This document shows positions 13,701 through 25,700 of a DNA stretch of 64,000 nt, piece after piece. The notes below the pieces were generated by a model that was not told where the DNA came from, ran no database searches, and saw only the letters and a list, made by a program, of their open reading frames with translations. A program made the translations under genes and the position numbers. This stretch comes from Tenrec ecaudatus (taxonomy: Eukaryota; Chordata; Mammalia; Afrosoricida; Tenrecidae), in contig NC_134535.1 of assembly GCF_050624435.1 (NCBI RefSeq), positions 74,458,494 to 74,522,493 on the forward strand, read 5' to 3'. Each line of letters starts with the position of its first letter. The stretch's first letter is position 1.

Positions 13701-16700
13701 GAGACCTGTCCCAGGTCATGTGGAAAGCCCAGCACACCCTGCTTCGGTCTTTATTCCCCGAGGGGGATCCTAAGCAGGCCTCTCTCAAACGCCCTCCAAC
13801 TGCCGGCGCCCAGTTCAAGAGCTCGGTGGCCATACTCATGAAGAACCTGTATGCCAAGAGCCCCAACTACATCAGGTGACATGCTGGGCACCTAGGGGGG
13901 CATGTTACACACATGATGGCCAAGTTCATGGATTATAGAACATGTCCACGGAGAGAGGGGGGCTCTCTGGAATAAGAGGATCGGAGATCCTTTCCTACAG
14001 GAGGAGAACACCCGGCTTGGGTAGCATCGGTAGTGGATGAAGTCTGGAAGGCCAGTGTATTCTGTCCTCTGAAGTGTCAGCTAAAGGGGATGTAGACAGA
14101 ATAGGGGGACAGCCCAGGATTGGTACATCAGCCTGAAGGGCATGTCTTGACCTATCTCCCACCCAGGTGCATTAAGCCCAATGAGAATCAGCAGCGTGGT
14201 CAGTTCAACTTGGAGCTGGTGGCCACCCAGTCTCAGTACCTGGGACTGCTGGAGAATGTACGGGTGCGACGGGCAGGCTATGCCTACCGTCAGGTGTACA
14301 GCCTCTTTCTGGAAAGATACCGAATGCTGAGCCGGAGCACCTGGCCTTCCTGGAAAGAGGGAGATCGGTAAGACTCCGCGGGGAGGCTGGGGCAGGGAAG
14401 GCAGGGAAAGAACTGCCTCTGGAAGAGAGATGGGAGGGTCTGGTGTCACGTACATCTACCAGAGCTGGCTTGCTGAATGGATACTTGGGGAAATGAATTA
14501 GCTTAGTTCTCTCTGGAGGGCCTTGGTGAGACTTGAACCCTGTCCCCCAGCGTGAAAAGGGCCAGGGAGAAGAAGTTTTCTCTGGGAGCTCCCTCTGAAG
14601 CTTTTCCCTATCTGCGCCCTGTAGGGAGGGGGTCAAGAAGATCTTGGAGGACCTGGGTGTGACCTCAGAGGAGGTGGCCTTTGGGAAGACAAAGATCTTC
14701 ATCAGGAGCCCCAAGACAGTGAGTGGGAGAGTGCACCTGTGTTTGTGAGGTGGAAAGGTGGAGGAGCAGGAGGCTGCCGGGAGGGAGGGGGTGGGGAGCC
14801 TCCCTAACCGGGAGTAGATGGTGGATGAGGAAGTCCCCTCCCTGCAGGGGCTTTTTTCCTTGGACCTGAAGCCTGGGCTTCCCACCCTGGCCTGAGTCTG
14901 TGCCAGCTTGGCCCTCTGTCATTGAAATGGAACTCCCTGGAGGCACGCCTCCTTACCCCCCACCTAGCACAGTGCCTGCTACACAGGTGGATGCTCGTTC
15001 AATGTACGAGTGATTGAATGAATGAACGAATGAGCGGGTGAATGCGTGAACGAGCGAGACGCTAGCTAGAATGAACCCAGGATGCACGGATGGGAAGCCG
15101 CTGGTTCTGTGGGGTGTCGGGGAGCGAGTGCTGCTCCTCAGCTTCTCTCTCCCCCACCTCCCTCTCCCCTCTCCCCAGCTTTTCTTCCTGGAAGAACAGC
15201 GGCGCCTTAAGATCCAACAGTTGGCCACGCTCATCCAGAAGACGTACCGAGGCTGGCGCTGCCGGACCCACTACCAGCTGATGCGCAAGAGTCAGATCCT
15301 TATCTCCTCCTGGTTTCGGGGCAACATGGTACCTGTCAGGGCCAAGGCCCCGCCCCCGCGCTCTAGTGGGGAGAGTGTGCAGCGGGAGAGGTGGTTTGGG
15401 AGGCAGTTTCCGTGGGCAGGTCTGCCAGGCTGTTTGCTTACAGGTCCAATGTTTTCTGCAGCAAAAGAAGCGCTATGGGAAGATGAGGGCGTCGGCACTG
15501 TTGATCCAGGCGTTCGTGAGAGGATGGAAGGTAGTGGGCAGGGGGTAGAACTTCTCCACCTGCGGCTCCTTAGCCCCACCTCCCACCCCCTGCCAGGGCT
15601 CCCTTAGGGCTGCGAGGGAGCAAGTCCTGGCTGCAAGCAGGACATAGTCCTGTGTGTGTGTCTGGGGGCTTCGTATATACGTGCGGATGGGGCTCTAGCT
15701 TTTGCTTCTGTGTCCTCTTCAGTGGCGGGTGGCTGTCGTCTCAGCCCTTTACCTTTTGTGCTCTTTGTGTAGCTGGAAGGTAGTAGAACCTCTTCCTCCA
15801 GACGCAGTCTGCCATGACGTTGACTCCCTGTCCCTGTAGGCACGCAAGGATTATCGGAAATACTTCCGTTCCGGGGCAGCCCTCTTGTTGTCGAGTTTCA
15901 TCTACAAGAGCCTTGTAAGTGGTGGGGAGCCAGGGTGGGAGCTGGGGTGGAGGTTTGGGAGAGGAGGACATGCTTGCGGTCACTCAAAGCATTTCTCCAA
16001 GATCTTCCTTCATCTGTGCGAGTTAAGTCCTGGAGAAGAGGGGATGGGATAGCAACCTGCTGGGAGCAACCTAGCGCCTCAGGGTCAGGGGAAGACGGAA
16101 GAGCATTTTGGTTGGCCGACACTCTTGGTAACCCCTGGGCAAATAGGGATCCCAGGGACTGTCCATAGGCAAATAGGCCCACCAAGAAGCTGCCACTGAA
16201 CCGGCAACAAGAGCTCAGGAGGCTGAGCTTCACTGAGGAGCTGAGCAAGGTCACAGGGTGGGTTCATGACTCCACATTAGGAGCTGCGTTTTAGGGCGGG
16301 GTGGGGTGGGGAGGGGGGTAAGCGTGGAGGAACAAGGCGGTGGTGGCTCAGTGGTTGAATTCTTCCCTTCTTTATGGGAACTCACAGTGAGCCTGCAGGG
16401 CAGGGTTTATATGTCCCTGTTAAGTTTCTGAGACTACAACTCTTTACGGGAACAGAAAGCCCCATTTTTCTCTCGCGGTGGCTGGTGGTTTCAAACTGCT
16501 GACCTTGCACGTGGCAGCCTAATGCATTGCCACTATACCACCAGGGCTCCTCGGTGCTGTGTGGGAGGTCTCCCCTATTCTTGGCCATTACACCTCCTGT
16601 CAGAGCAGCCGTTGCCAGTTAGCGGAGGCTTGTGTGCTGCTACGATGCTGGAGTTTTCAGCAGCGCTTCCAGACTAATAAGGACTAGGAAGAGAGATGTG

Positions 16701-19700
16701 AAGATCTTCTAAAATCCACCAATGAAAACTTTATGAGTGAATCACAGCGGTCTGATCCGCCACCGATCGTGGGGCTGGTGCAGGGCTGGCAGTGCTTCAT
16801 TGCATGGTGGTGGCCACGAGTCATTCCTTCCCATGACCTCCTGTGAAATAGTGGGAACGGCCCACAGGTAAATCTCAGAAAGGGCCTACCTGAGCTCTGG
16901 AAGACTCAGAGGAGGGTAGGCAGGAAGAAGCTAGGGGTTGGCCTAAAGACATCCACACTACACGTTTCTGGTAACAGGAAATAGAGGCACAAAACGTAAA
17001 TTTGTGGAGCTACCACCAGGGTGCTGGCGTGCTGCTGAGAAGGGTCTGAGGGAAACCAGGCCAAGGAGAGAGCAGTACTTTGTGAAGGCTCTGGAAAGGG
17101 CAGCGAGAAGAAGGGCAGGCGCCTGATCTTGGGCAGAGGGCTGGATTTGAACAGTGTCCAGGACTCTCATGAACCGTGCCCCTTCATGGATGAGACACAT
17201 CATCTGGACGTGACTTTGCCCCTCTTTGTTTGTTGTTGGAGAAGTTAACCTGTCAGCAGACTCCTGAAATGCTGGGTCTCTCCCCTGCCTTCCCAAGCCA
17301 TGCCTGCATCCTCCTCCCCTCTTTAAGGGAGGTCCATTTTCCCAGGCCTTGTGCTTTGCCTGACCTCTTCCATCCTGGCTCCAGTGTGTCTGCTTCTGTG
17401 ATCTATGTGCTTTCTTGCCGCATACCTGAGACCTGTAATCTGACTTTGTTCTTATCTCCTGACTGGGCCCCTTTTACTTTTCCTTTCACTGGTGTATTAC
17501 TAGGCAGCTGCTGAATGTCAAGCTAGAAGTACCTGGGTGTGCATTAATATTTCCATAAATCATACCCTCCCAGAATCCTAGGAATCTCTGGGTATGGAGT
17601 CTCCCAGTGTTTCTGACTACAATTAATGATAGTGCATACGATCTTTTCAGCATGTACTGTGCTTCAAGCTCTTTACACTAAGCTCTGAGGAGGCTGGGAA
17701 AAGGCAACGATCTATGTACACACTTCCTCTGTCTATGTATTCGTGGATGGACCACTGTCCACACAACTGTTCCTAGATCACTGTTATTGCAGGCTTGCAT
17801 TCCTATCAATCTGTGTTTCTGTTGCCTTTCACTCTTACACCCTTCCCACGGCCTTCCCTTTCCTTTGTCCTTCTTTGCCAACCCCCCTCTTACTTTATAC
17901 TGCCCTTCCCTTCACTCGGATTCTGGAAATCGACTTGCCTTTTAGAAGGTCTGTAACTTCATGATTTCCTCTTCTTACTTTATAATCGTCATCATAACAG
18001 ATTGATATCTCTGGTGCCCTATTTTTAATGTTGTGGGTCTGCTTTATTTAGGATACTGCTACACCTGGGTTGACTTCTCGGTGCCTTTGCCATGATTGCT
18101 AAGATCACGTTGTTGTCTACCATTGTTGGTTCTCTGTCTGAAAGCTTCCTTTAGTATTTCTAGTAAGATTGGTCTTTTTTTTTTTTTGCAAATGCCTTTC
18201 ATTTCTGCTTATCTGGAAATGTCTTAATTTTGCAATCATATTTGTGGGACAGTTTTTCTGGATATATGATTCTTGATTAGCAACTTTTTTTCTTTCAGAG
18301 TTTTATATTTGTTACCCCATTGCTTTCTTACCTGTGCTGCTTCTGCTGAGAAATTAGAGTTTAGTGGGATTGGTCTCCTTTGTAGAACATGTTGTTCGTC
18401 TTAAAGCTGCTCTCCAGATCTCCCTTGTGTTTGGTTTCACAAAACTTGATCTTGATAAGTCTTGGTGGTTTTCATATAAGGTCTGTCCTGTTTGGGGTTT
18501 ATTCCACTACTTGAACGCCTATCTTCTTGTCTTTCATGACGTCTGAGAAGGGTTCTTCTAACAATGCTTTGACAGTTCTCTTTGGGCTTTTGGATGTGTC
18601 TGTCTGTTCTGGAGTTCTCATTACATGTACATGACTGATCTTGATTGTGTATCACAGAATTCTTAGTCTTTCTAAGAGTTTTTGTTGTTCTTTTTCCCGA
18701 TTGTTCCTCTAACAGACTAGTACTGAGATTTGTCTTCACGCTCACTAATTTTGCTTTCTATTGATTCAGTTCTTTTTAAAAAATCATTTTATTGGGGGCT
18801 CATACAACTCTTATCACAATCCATCCATACATCAATTGCGTAGAGCACATTTGTACATCATTACTCTCATCATTCTCAAAACATTTGCTCTCCACGTAAG
18901 CCCTTGGCACCAGCTCACCATTTTCCCCACTCCCTCCCCGCTCCCTCTCCCTCATGAACCCTTGATTATTTATAAATTATTATTTTGTCATATCTTACAC
19001 TGTCGGATGTCTCCCTTCATCCACTTTTCTGTTGTCCATCCCCCAGGGAGGAGGTTATATGCAGATCCTGTAATAGATTCCCCCCCTCTACCCCACCCTC
19101 CCTCCACCCTCCCAGTATCACCAATCTCACCACTGGTCCTGAAGGGGTCATCTGTCCTGGATTGCCTGTGGTCTCAGTTCCTATCTGTACTAGTGTACAT
19201 CCTCTGGTCTAGCCAGTTTTGTAAGGTAGATTTGGGATCATGATAGTGGGGGATGGGGTGGAGGAAGCATTTAAGAACTAGAGGAAAATTGTATGTTTCA
19301 TCGTTACTAGCCTGTACCCTGACTGGGTTGTCTCCTCCCCGAGACCCTTCTGTAAGGGTATGTCCAGTTGCCTACAGATGGGTTTTGGGTCCTCAATCTG
19401 CATTCCCCCTCATTCACAATGATATGATTTTTTTGTTCTTTGATGCCTGATATCTCTATTGATTCAATTCTACACCTTTGGCCTTTCAATATATTAGCTA
19501 TTTCTGAAATCTAAGTGTTAATCGTTTAGACTTCTATTTGCTGTTTTAGTGTAGCTTTTAATTTTATATTGATCAATTTGTTCTTGTAGCATTTTCTTGA
19601 ATTCTTCTAATTTTTTCATGTTCTTCTTTTGTTCATCTTTGTCTCAATCTATTGAAGGAATCTAAATAGTATCAGTCTTCTGAATTCTGTATCAAGTAGT

Positions 19701-22700
19701 GCCAATATTATTTATTCCTAAGAAGGGTCTTCTAATTCTGTGTCTTGGTCACTGGTTTGAGCCACCGTGTCTTGTTTTCTTCATGTGAACTGAAGTCACC
19801 TGCTGGCTCTGAGACATTATGGTGGAGTTGTATGTGATGGATGGTCTTATGTTAGTGAGAACTCACCATCTGTCTTCTGATGTGTGTGACAGAGAAAGTG
19901 AGTGTGTGTGCACTTCTGCTAGCAGTTCATGTAGCACCGTTTTGCATGGGTTTGGTTTGTATTAATTGCGGTCTATGGATAACCAGGTGGCACAGGAGCA
20001 GGTAGTAGCCCTTATCCAATAGGCGGGGCTACAGAAAGTATGGATGTGGCTGGACTGTGTGGGCACAGTTGTTTTCGTTCATCTGGTGAGACAAATAATA
20101 GATTGAATTAAAAAACAACAGCCAACAATAATAATAAAAGATAGAAAAACAAAAAATGATAACAGATAAAACCAAAAAAAGAGGAAAGAAAAATTAAAGC
20201 AAGAGAGGATATCCAGGAACGAGAAGAAGTAACAGTAAGCAAAACTAGGGAGGGGGGAAGAAATGCCAAAGAGAAAAGAGAGCAATAAAGAAAAGAGCTA
20301 GGAGAAAAGTGGGAATGGGAGGGAAACACAGAAACGGAAGAGGAGGAAGGCAGAAAACGAAGCGAGAAGAGGAAAACAGAAGGGAGGGAACTGGTAGGCA
20401 GGGTGTCTTGTGTAGGTTGGCACCTTTTGCCAGTCAAGGAGCTCACAAGGTGGGAGAAGTGGGGAGGGCGGGGCCCCTGGTCCTAGGTGGGATTCTTGCT
20501 GACCTTTGTTCTCCTGGGTCAGGACACTGATGTGGAAGCAGTGGGCGCCTCCTCAGATGGTGGCAGAGGTCAGGATGGGCAGGGAGCCCGCACTGTGTGT
20601 TCTGTTGGTCTGACTGACTACATTTTTGGTCGCCAGTAGGGCGTGAGGAAGGGAGGATTCCACCAGCTGCCAGTGTGCATTTTGAGTCAGGCAACTGTCT
20701 TGAATGCTGCTTGAAAAGGCTCCAGATGGCAGCTTTGTGTCAGGCCACCTGGCAATTCACCACCTGTCTCCTTTTTTAGGGTACTTTTGTTCAACTTCCT
20801 TTCTTAGTTAGTATTCAGTCCATTTCTCTATCCTTTCTTTCCGCTGAAGCTCAGGGTTCCAGGACTATCATTTGGGTCTGTTTCACTTGGTTTCTGTGTC
20901 ATTGTTGTAGAGGATTTGTGTAGTATATCTGCCCAGTTCATCATCTTGCTGGAGGCCTTTAATTTTCTTGACCTAAGGTCTCAGATGTTTACTTGTGTTT
21001 TATTGGTTATTCCAAGGCATCAAATGGTGTGGATCAGAACAAACTATGGATAGCCTTGAGAAGAATGGGAATTCCAAGACACTTCATTGTGCTCATGTGG
21101 AACTTGTACATGGATTAAGAGGCAGTTGTTCAAACAGAACAAGGGAATACTGCATGGTTTAAAATCTGGAAAGGTGTGTGCCAGGGTTGTATCCTCTCAT
21201 CATACTTATTCAATCTGTCTGATGGGCAAATCATCAGAGAAGCTGGATTGTATGCAGAGGAATGTGCCATCAAGATTGGAGAAAGGCCTTATTAACAACC
21301 TTTGATATGCAGGTCACACAGCCCCCCCTTTTTTTAACGAAAAAATGAGTAGGACTTGAAGCACTTGTTGATGAAGATCAAGGACCGAAGTCTTGAATAT
21401 GGATTACAAATCAATGTAAAGACCCAAATCATCATAGGTACCGTCATGATAAATGGAGAAAAGGTTCCAGTTGTCAACGATTTTATCTATCTTGGACCCA
21501 CCCCAATGCCCATGGACTCAGCAGTCAGGATATCAAACAACACATGGCATTGGGTAAATGCACTGCACACGACCTCTTTAAAGTGTTGGAAAGCAAGCAT
21601 ATTACTTTAAGGACTAAGGTGCACCTGACCCAAGCCGTGGTATTTTCAAGCACATCATATGTGTGTAAAAGGTGGATATGGAATAAGTAAGACTGAAGAA
21701 TCGGTGCATTTGAATCATGGTGACGAATTTTAAAAGTACTGTGGACTACCACTACCAGAAGGACAAGAAAACCTGTCTTGGAAGAAGTTAGGATAGTGTG
21801 CTTCTTAGAGGCGGATGATGAGACTCTGTCTCACCTAGTTGGGCATGTTGTCAGGAGAGACCAGTCCCTGGAGAAGGACATCCTGCTTGGTAAAGTAGAA
21901 GGGCAGCAAAAAAGAGGAAGACCCTCAACGAGACGGACTGACACAGTGGCTGCAACAAGGAGCTCCAACAACACAATTGTGAGGACGGCTCAGAGCCGGG
22001 CAGTGTCTTGTTCTGTTGTACGTAGGGTCGCTGTGAGACAGAACCGACTTGACAGCACCTAGCAACAAGAACAAGAGTCTTTAAATTAGATTTGGGGAGA
22101 GGTAACACTTTATTCAACCCCAGCATTTTAAAAGTGAAGACAAAGCTATTAAGAGCATGTGTAGTTTATAATGAACACATGGAGCGCTCTGGGTGGGGAT
22201 GGCTGCTGGGTGTTGCGATTTTCTTAGGTGTAGTAATGGAATGATGACTGCATTGGACAAGGTCCTGGTTCGTTGGAATGCATCATGACATTTTTAGGGA
22301 GGGAAGCTCATGATACCTCCGATCTAATTTAGGATGGTATGTCTCTATATGGCGCATGCATTTATATGCACGTGTGTGTGCATTTTATAGGTACACATGT
22401 ATTTACACACATGAACGTCTACATCTATGTATAGAAAGCGTGAGAGCAAGTAAGACAGGTGTTCACATTAGCCGATGAGTTTAGAAGAGGCAGACACAGG
22501 TGTTCATTGCATGGTTTCAACTTTTTTACAAGCTGAAAAACTTTCAAAAAGTGGAATTAAATGGAAACTTAAGTCATATATGTTACTCTCCTCTTTTAAC
22601 GCCTCTACTGGTGCTCTGTTTCCCTCAGCATAAAAGTCCACCAGGTCCTTGGTGGTCTGCCCCTGACCTGCTCTCTAATGGTCTCTCCTCTGGTTCTGGT

Positions 22701-25700
22701 TTCTGTAGCCAAATGGCCTAGTGTTCTGCTCTTGGAACATGGGGCCACTCACTCCTGCCTCAGGCCCTGCCTTTTTCGTCAGAGCAGATATCCGTCGTAT
22801 ATTTGTTGCCTGTGCTCCATCTCCCACCTCACTACCCAGCTCAATGAGCTCAGTGAGGATGGAGTCTTTGCTTCATGGACTGCTGTGCCTTCAGACCTAC
22901 AATGGTATCATGCACAGAACAGAGAGTTTACTTTATTGAATGTGAACGTGAAAAACAAACAAACAAAGAGAACTGGAGTGCTTCTTTTCAAGGATTTCTG
23001 GTCTAGAAGAGGGAGATCTCCCAACAAAGAGATATAGTACAAAGAGTAAGGAATAGACATGTGCTCTGGGACTCTGATCCTGCTCTAGGAATCGGGGTGG
23101 TGGTGGTGGTGGTGGTGTTAAGCTAACTCTCGAAAGATGGGCAGAATGTGGGTTGGCAGAGTTGAGGGGAGAGGGCCGCAGGAGCTAAGGCACAGTGATA
23201 ATGCACGGGCTGGCTAGCGGGCATGGCATGTCCAGTGGGGTCCTAGGAGAATACAGGGGTCCTGTGACACGAGGGTGGGCTCTAAGTGGAGGGATTGGAA
23301 TACCAGACTGAGGTGTTTGGACTTGACTGGTTAGAGAGGAGATTTGGTACCCATCCAAGGCAGTGGCTCACGGTTGAAGGCCATTGTGAGCTGGCAGAAT
23401 AGGGAAGCCACAGGAGCAAACGTTGAGGCCAGTGTCCTCATCACCCACTTCACCGCCGTGGGTGGGGGATCCCTGGCTGGAACCAGCCCTCCCCACAATC
23501 TAATTCTCACCCTCCATTCATGCCCATACCTCCCAGACCCAAGCTTATTTGTACTTCATGCTGAAGGAGAGGCAGGAAGGGACCTTCTTGTCTACCCACT
23601 TTCCTTCTTTCTGCCGACTGTGACTTCCCCAGCGGTGACCTTCCTCCTTTGACCTGGCAGGCTCTGGGGGTGAATTCACCCACCAGGGAGTGTCTTTTCT
23701 CATTACGTTTACCCCCACCCAGGCACAGAAGTTCCTCTTGGGACTGAAGAATAATCTGCCGTCCACCAAGATCTTGGATCACCAGTGGCCAGCGGCCCCC
23801 TACAAGTGTTTCAGCACAGTGAACCAGGAGCTGCGGCAGCTCTTCTACCGTTGGAAGGTGAGAGGACGCACGCAGCATTTCCTGGCGCCTCAGCGCTTTT
23901 CCTCTCGTCGATTCTTTCCCGAGGACGTACTGAGCACCTGTTGGAGGCCCAGACCTGTGCGGTGCGCTGGGCATGCAACCCTCTGGTGCTTCTAATCGAG
24001 CGGCTCCATGGACACCTCCTGGCATCCTCTCAGGCCCTGCTCTCTCAGTGCGCCTCCAGCCCCTGCCCTTTCTCTCCCCCCCCCCCCGCATCACCCCAAG
24101 TGCCCTCCTGCTCCTGTCCATCTCCTGTCCCCTACTGCTCTTCTGAGAGTGTCCTCCTTCCCCCCACCCCCTGCCCCCCACCCAGTGCAAGAAGTTCCGG
24201 GACCGGCTGTCAGCAGAGCAGGTGGAAGTCCTGCGGGAGAAGCTGTGTGCGAGTGAGCTGTTCAAGGACAGGAAGGCGTCGTACCCCCAGAGGTGAGGGC
24301 CTCCAGTTCCTTCACGTGGCCTTCTCCCCCCACCCCCATCCACATCAGCAGCAGTTCTGAAACTGAAACGTTAGGGGGCCTCCGCAGCATCTGGAAGGTT
24401 TGTAAGCACCTGGCTTGCTAGACCCACTCTCCAGAGTTTCCAACTCAGCGGGTTAGTGTGTGTGTCTAAGAATGTCCCTTCCTTCTTGCACTTTAATTTC
24501 GGTGAAGATTTACGTGGCAGAACCTACAGCCAGGCGTCCAGGTTTGCGTATACAGGGCCTTCAGTTGCTCATAGCCTTCCCGGGGTGTGGTCATTCTCTC
24601 ACCCCCACTGACTCCGACTCCCCAGCACCCCAGCTCTGCCTGACTGTGGACCTGGAGGGGAGAGGAGGCTTCCCACTCTCGTGAAGACTGACGGTCTCGG
24701 AACCTCACAGAGGCAGTTCTACCCTGTCCTATAGGGTTCCCATGCATCGGCATCGACTTGGCCCTGACTCTTGCCTTAGTGACCCTGAAGAGTGAAATGC
24801 TCTCGGGCTTACAAGTTTAGGGACACCATTGTAAAAGAATTTGCTTTTCTGATAAGTCTGGGGGTGGGTGCTGATGATGCTTTTGCTTGGGGGCCCTCTT
24901 TGGGAACCCCTGCTAGGGGCCGGCATCCAGTGGAGGGTGGGAAGGAGCAGGGGGCGGGGGAGGACTTGGAGGAGAAGTCTGGAGGTAAACACAGGGCCTT
25001 GGGGGTCAGTGGTGGGGACCTTGTCTCCACTGCACACCGTTCTGTGTGTCCCCAGTGTCCCCATACAGTTCCGTGGTGACTACATCGGGCTGCAAGGGAA
25101 CCCCAAACTACAGAAGCTGAAGGGCGGGGAGGAAGGCCCGGTTCTGATGGCAGAGATGGTGAAGAAGGTCAACCGTGGCAATGGCAAGGTGAAGGCCTGC
25201 TCCCCAGACCAGACCACCAGACCAAGGGGTGGCGTGCATGCTAAGGGGTTTCCTTCCCCACCACCCCCGGCTCGGAGCACAGTGGGGCGGGATTAATTCC
25301 TGTCTTTCCTCACCCCTAGACCTCCTCTAAGATTCTTCTCCTGACCAAGAGACACGTGATCCTCACAGACACCAAGAAGTCCCAGGCCAGGACTGCCATT
25401 GAATTGGACAGTCTGGCTGGAGTCTCTGTCACCAGCTTCAAGGATGGACTCTTTTGCTTGCACATGAATGAGGTACCACGGGCATGCTGGGCAGGACCTG
25501 GGACTAGCTGTGGTGACAGCACCCTGGGGCTGGAGGTGACCTGGTCCAAGAGCCCCCATGCCGGGCCTGTTCCTTCATCCTCAGATGTCCTTTCCCTTTG
25601 AGGAAAGTGAATCCCTTCCTGGCATTTCCCCCCTCTTCCTAAGATGGCATTGGTGGGCTCCAAGGGAGACTTCCTGCTGATCAGTGACCATGTGATTGAG

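Larger units (their letters stand above)
3300..14718 (+). other. MYO1A: MYO1A motor-domain exons (residues 1-685)
   Basis: Eighteen exons encode the head. They carry every hallmark of an active myosin motor: P-loop GESGAGKT (101-108), switch I (153-160), switch II (380-385), the actin-binding region around [15 protein letters not shown], and the converter leading into [12 protein letters not shown]. The glutamate in [10 protein letters not shown] sits about 16 residues before DALAK, the TEDS position. A glutamate there is expected in this myosin and means that no phosphorylation is needed at that site. Confidence 0.9.
15915..23722 (+). other. MYO1A: Largest MYO1A intron, a transposon sink
   Basis: This 7.8-kb intron separates neck and tail exons. 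It holds SINEs (16338-16838), an old L1 5' region with a younger L1 inserted (17995-20965), BovB (21005-22078) and L2-type sequence (22160-22945). Sequence from 16840 to 17994 and from 22950 to 23700 shows nothing I can name beyond a short (GGT)n at about 23097-23116. Confidence 0.7.

Noticed and set aside
23507-24343. 278-codon open frame on the minus strand across two MYO1A tail exons
   Set aside because: Antisense to real exons and GC-rich intron; low-complexity translation and no family resemblance.
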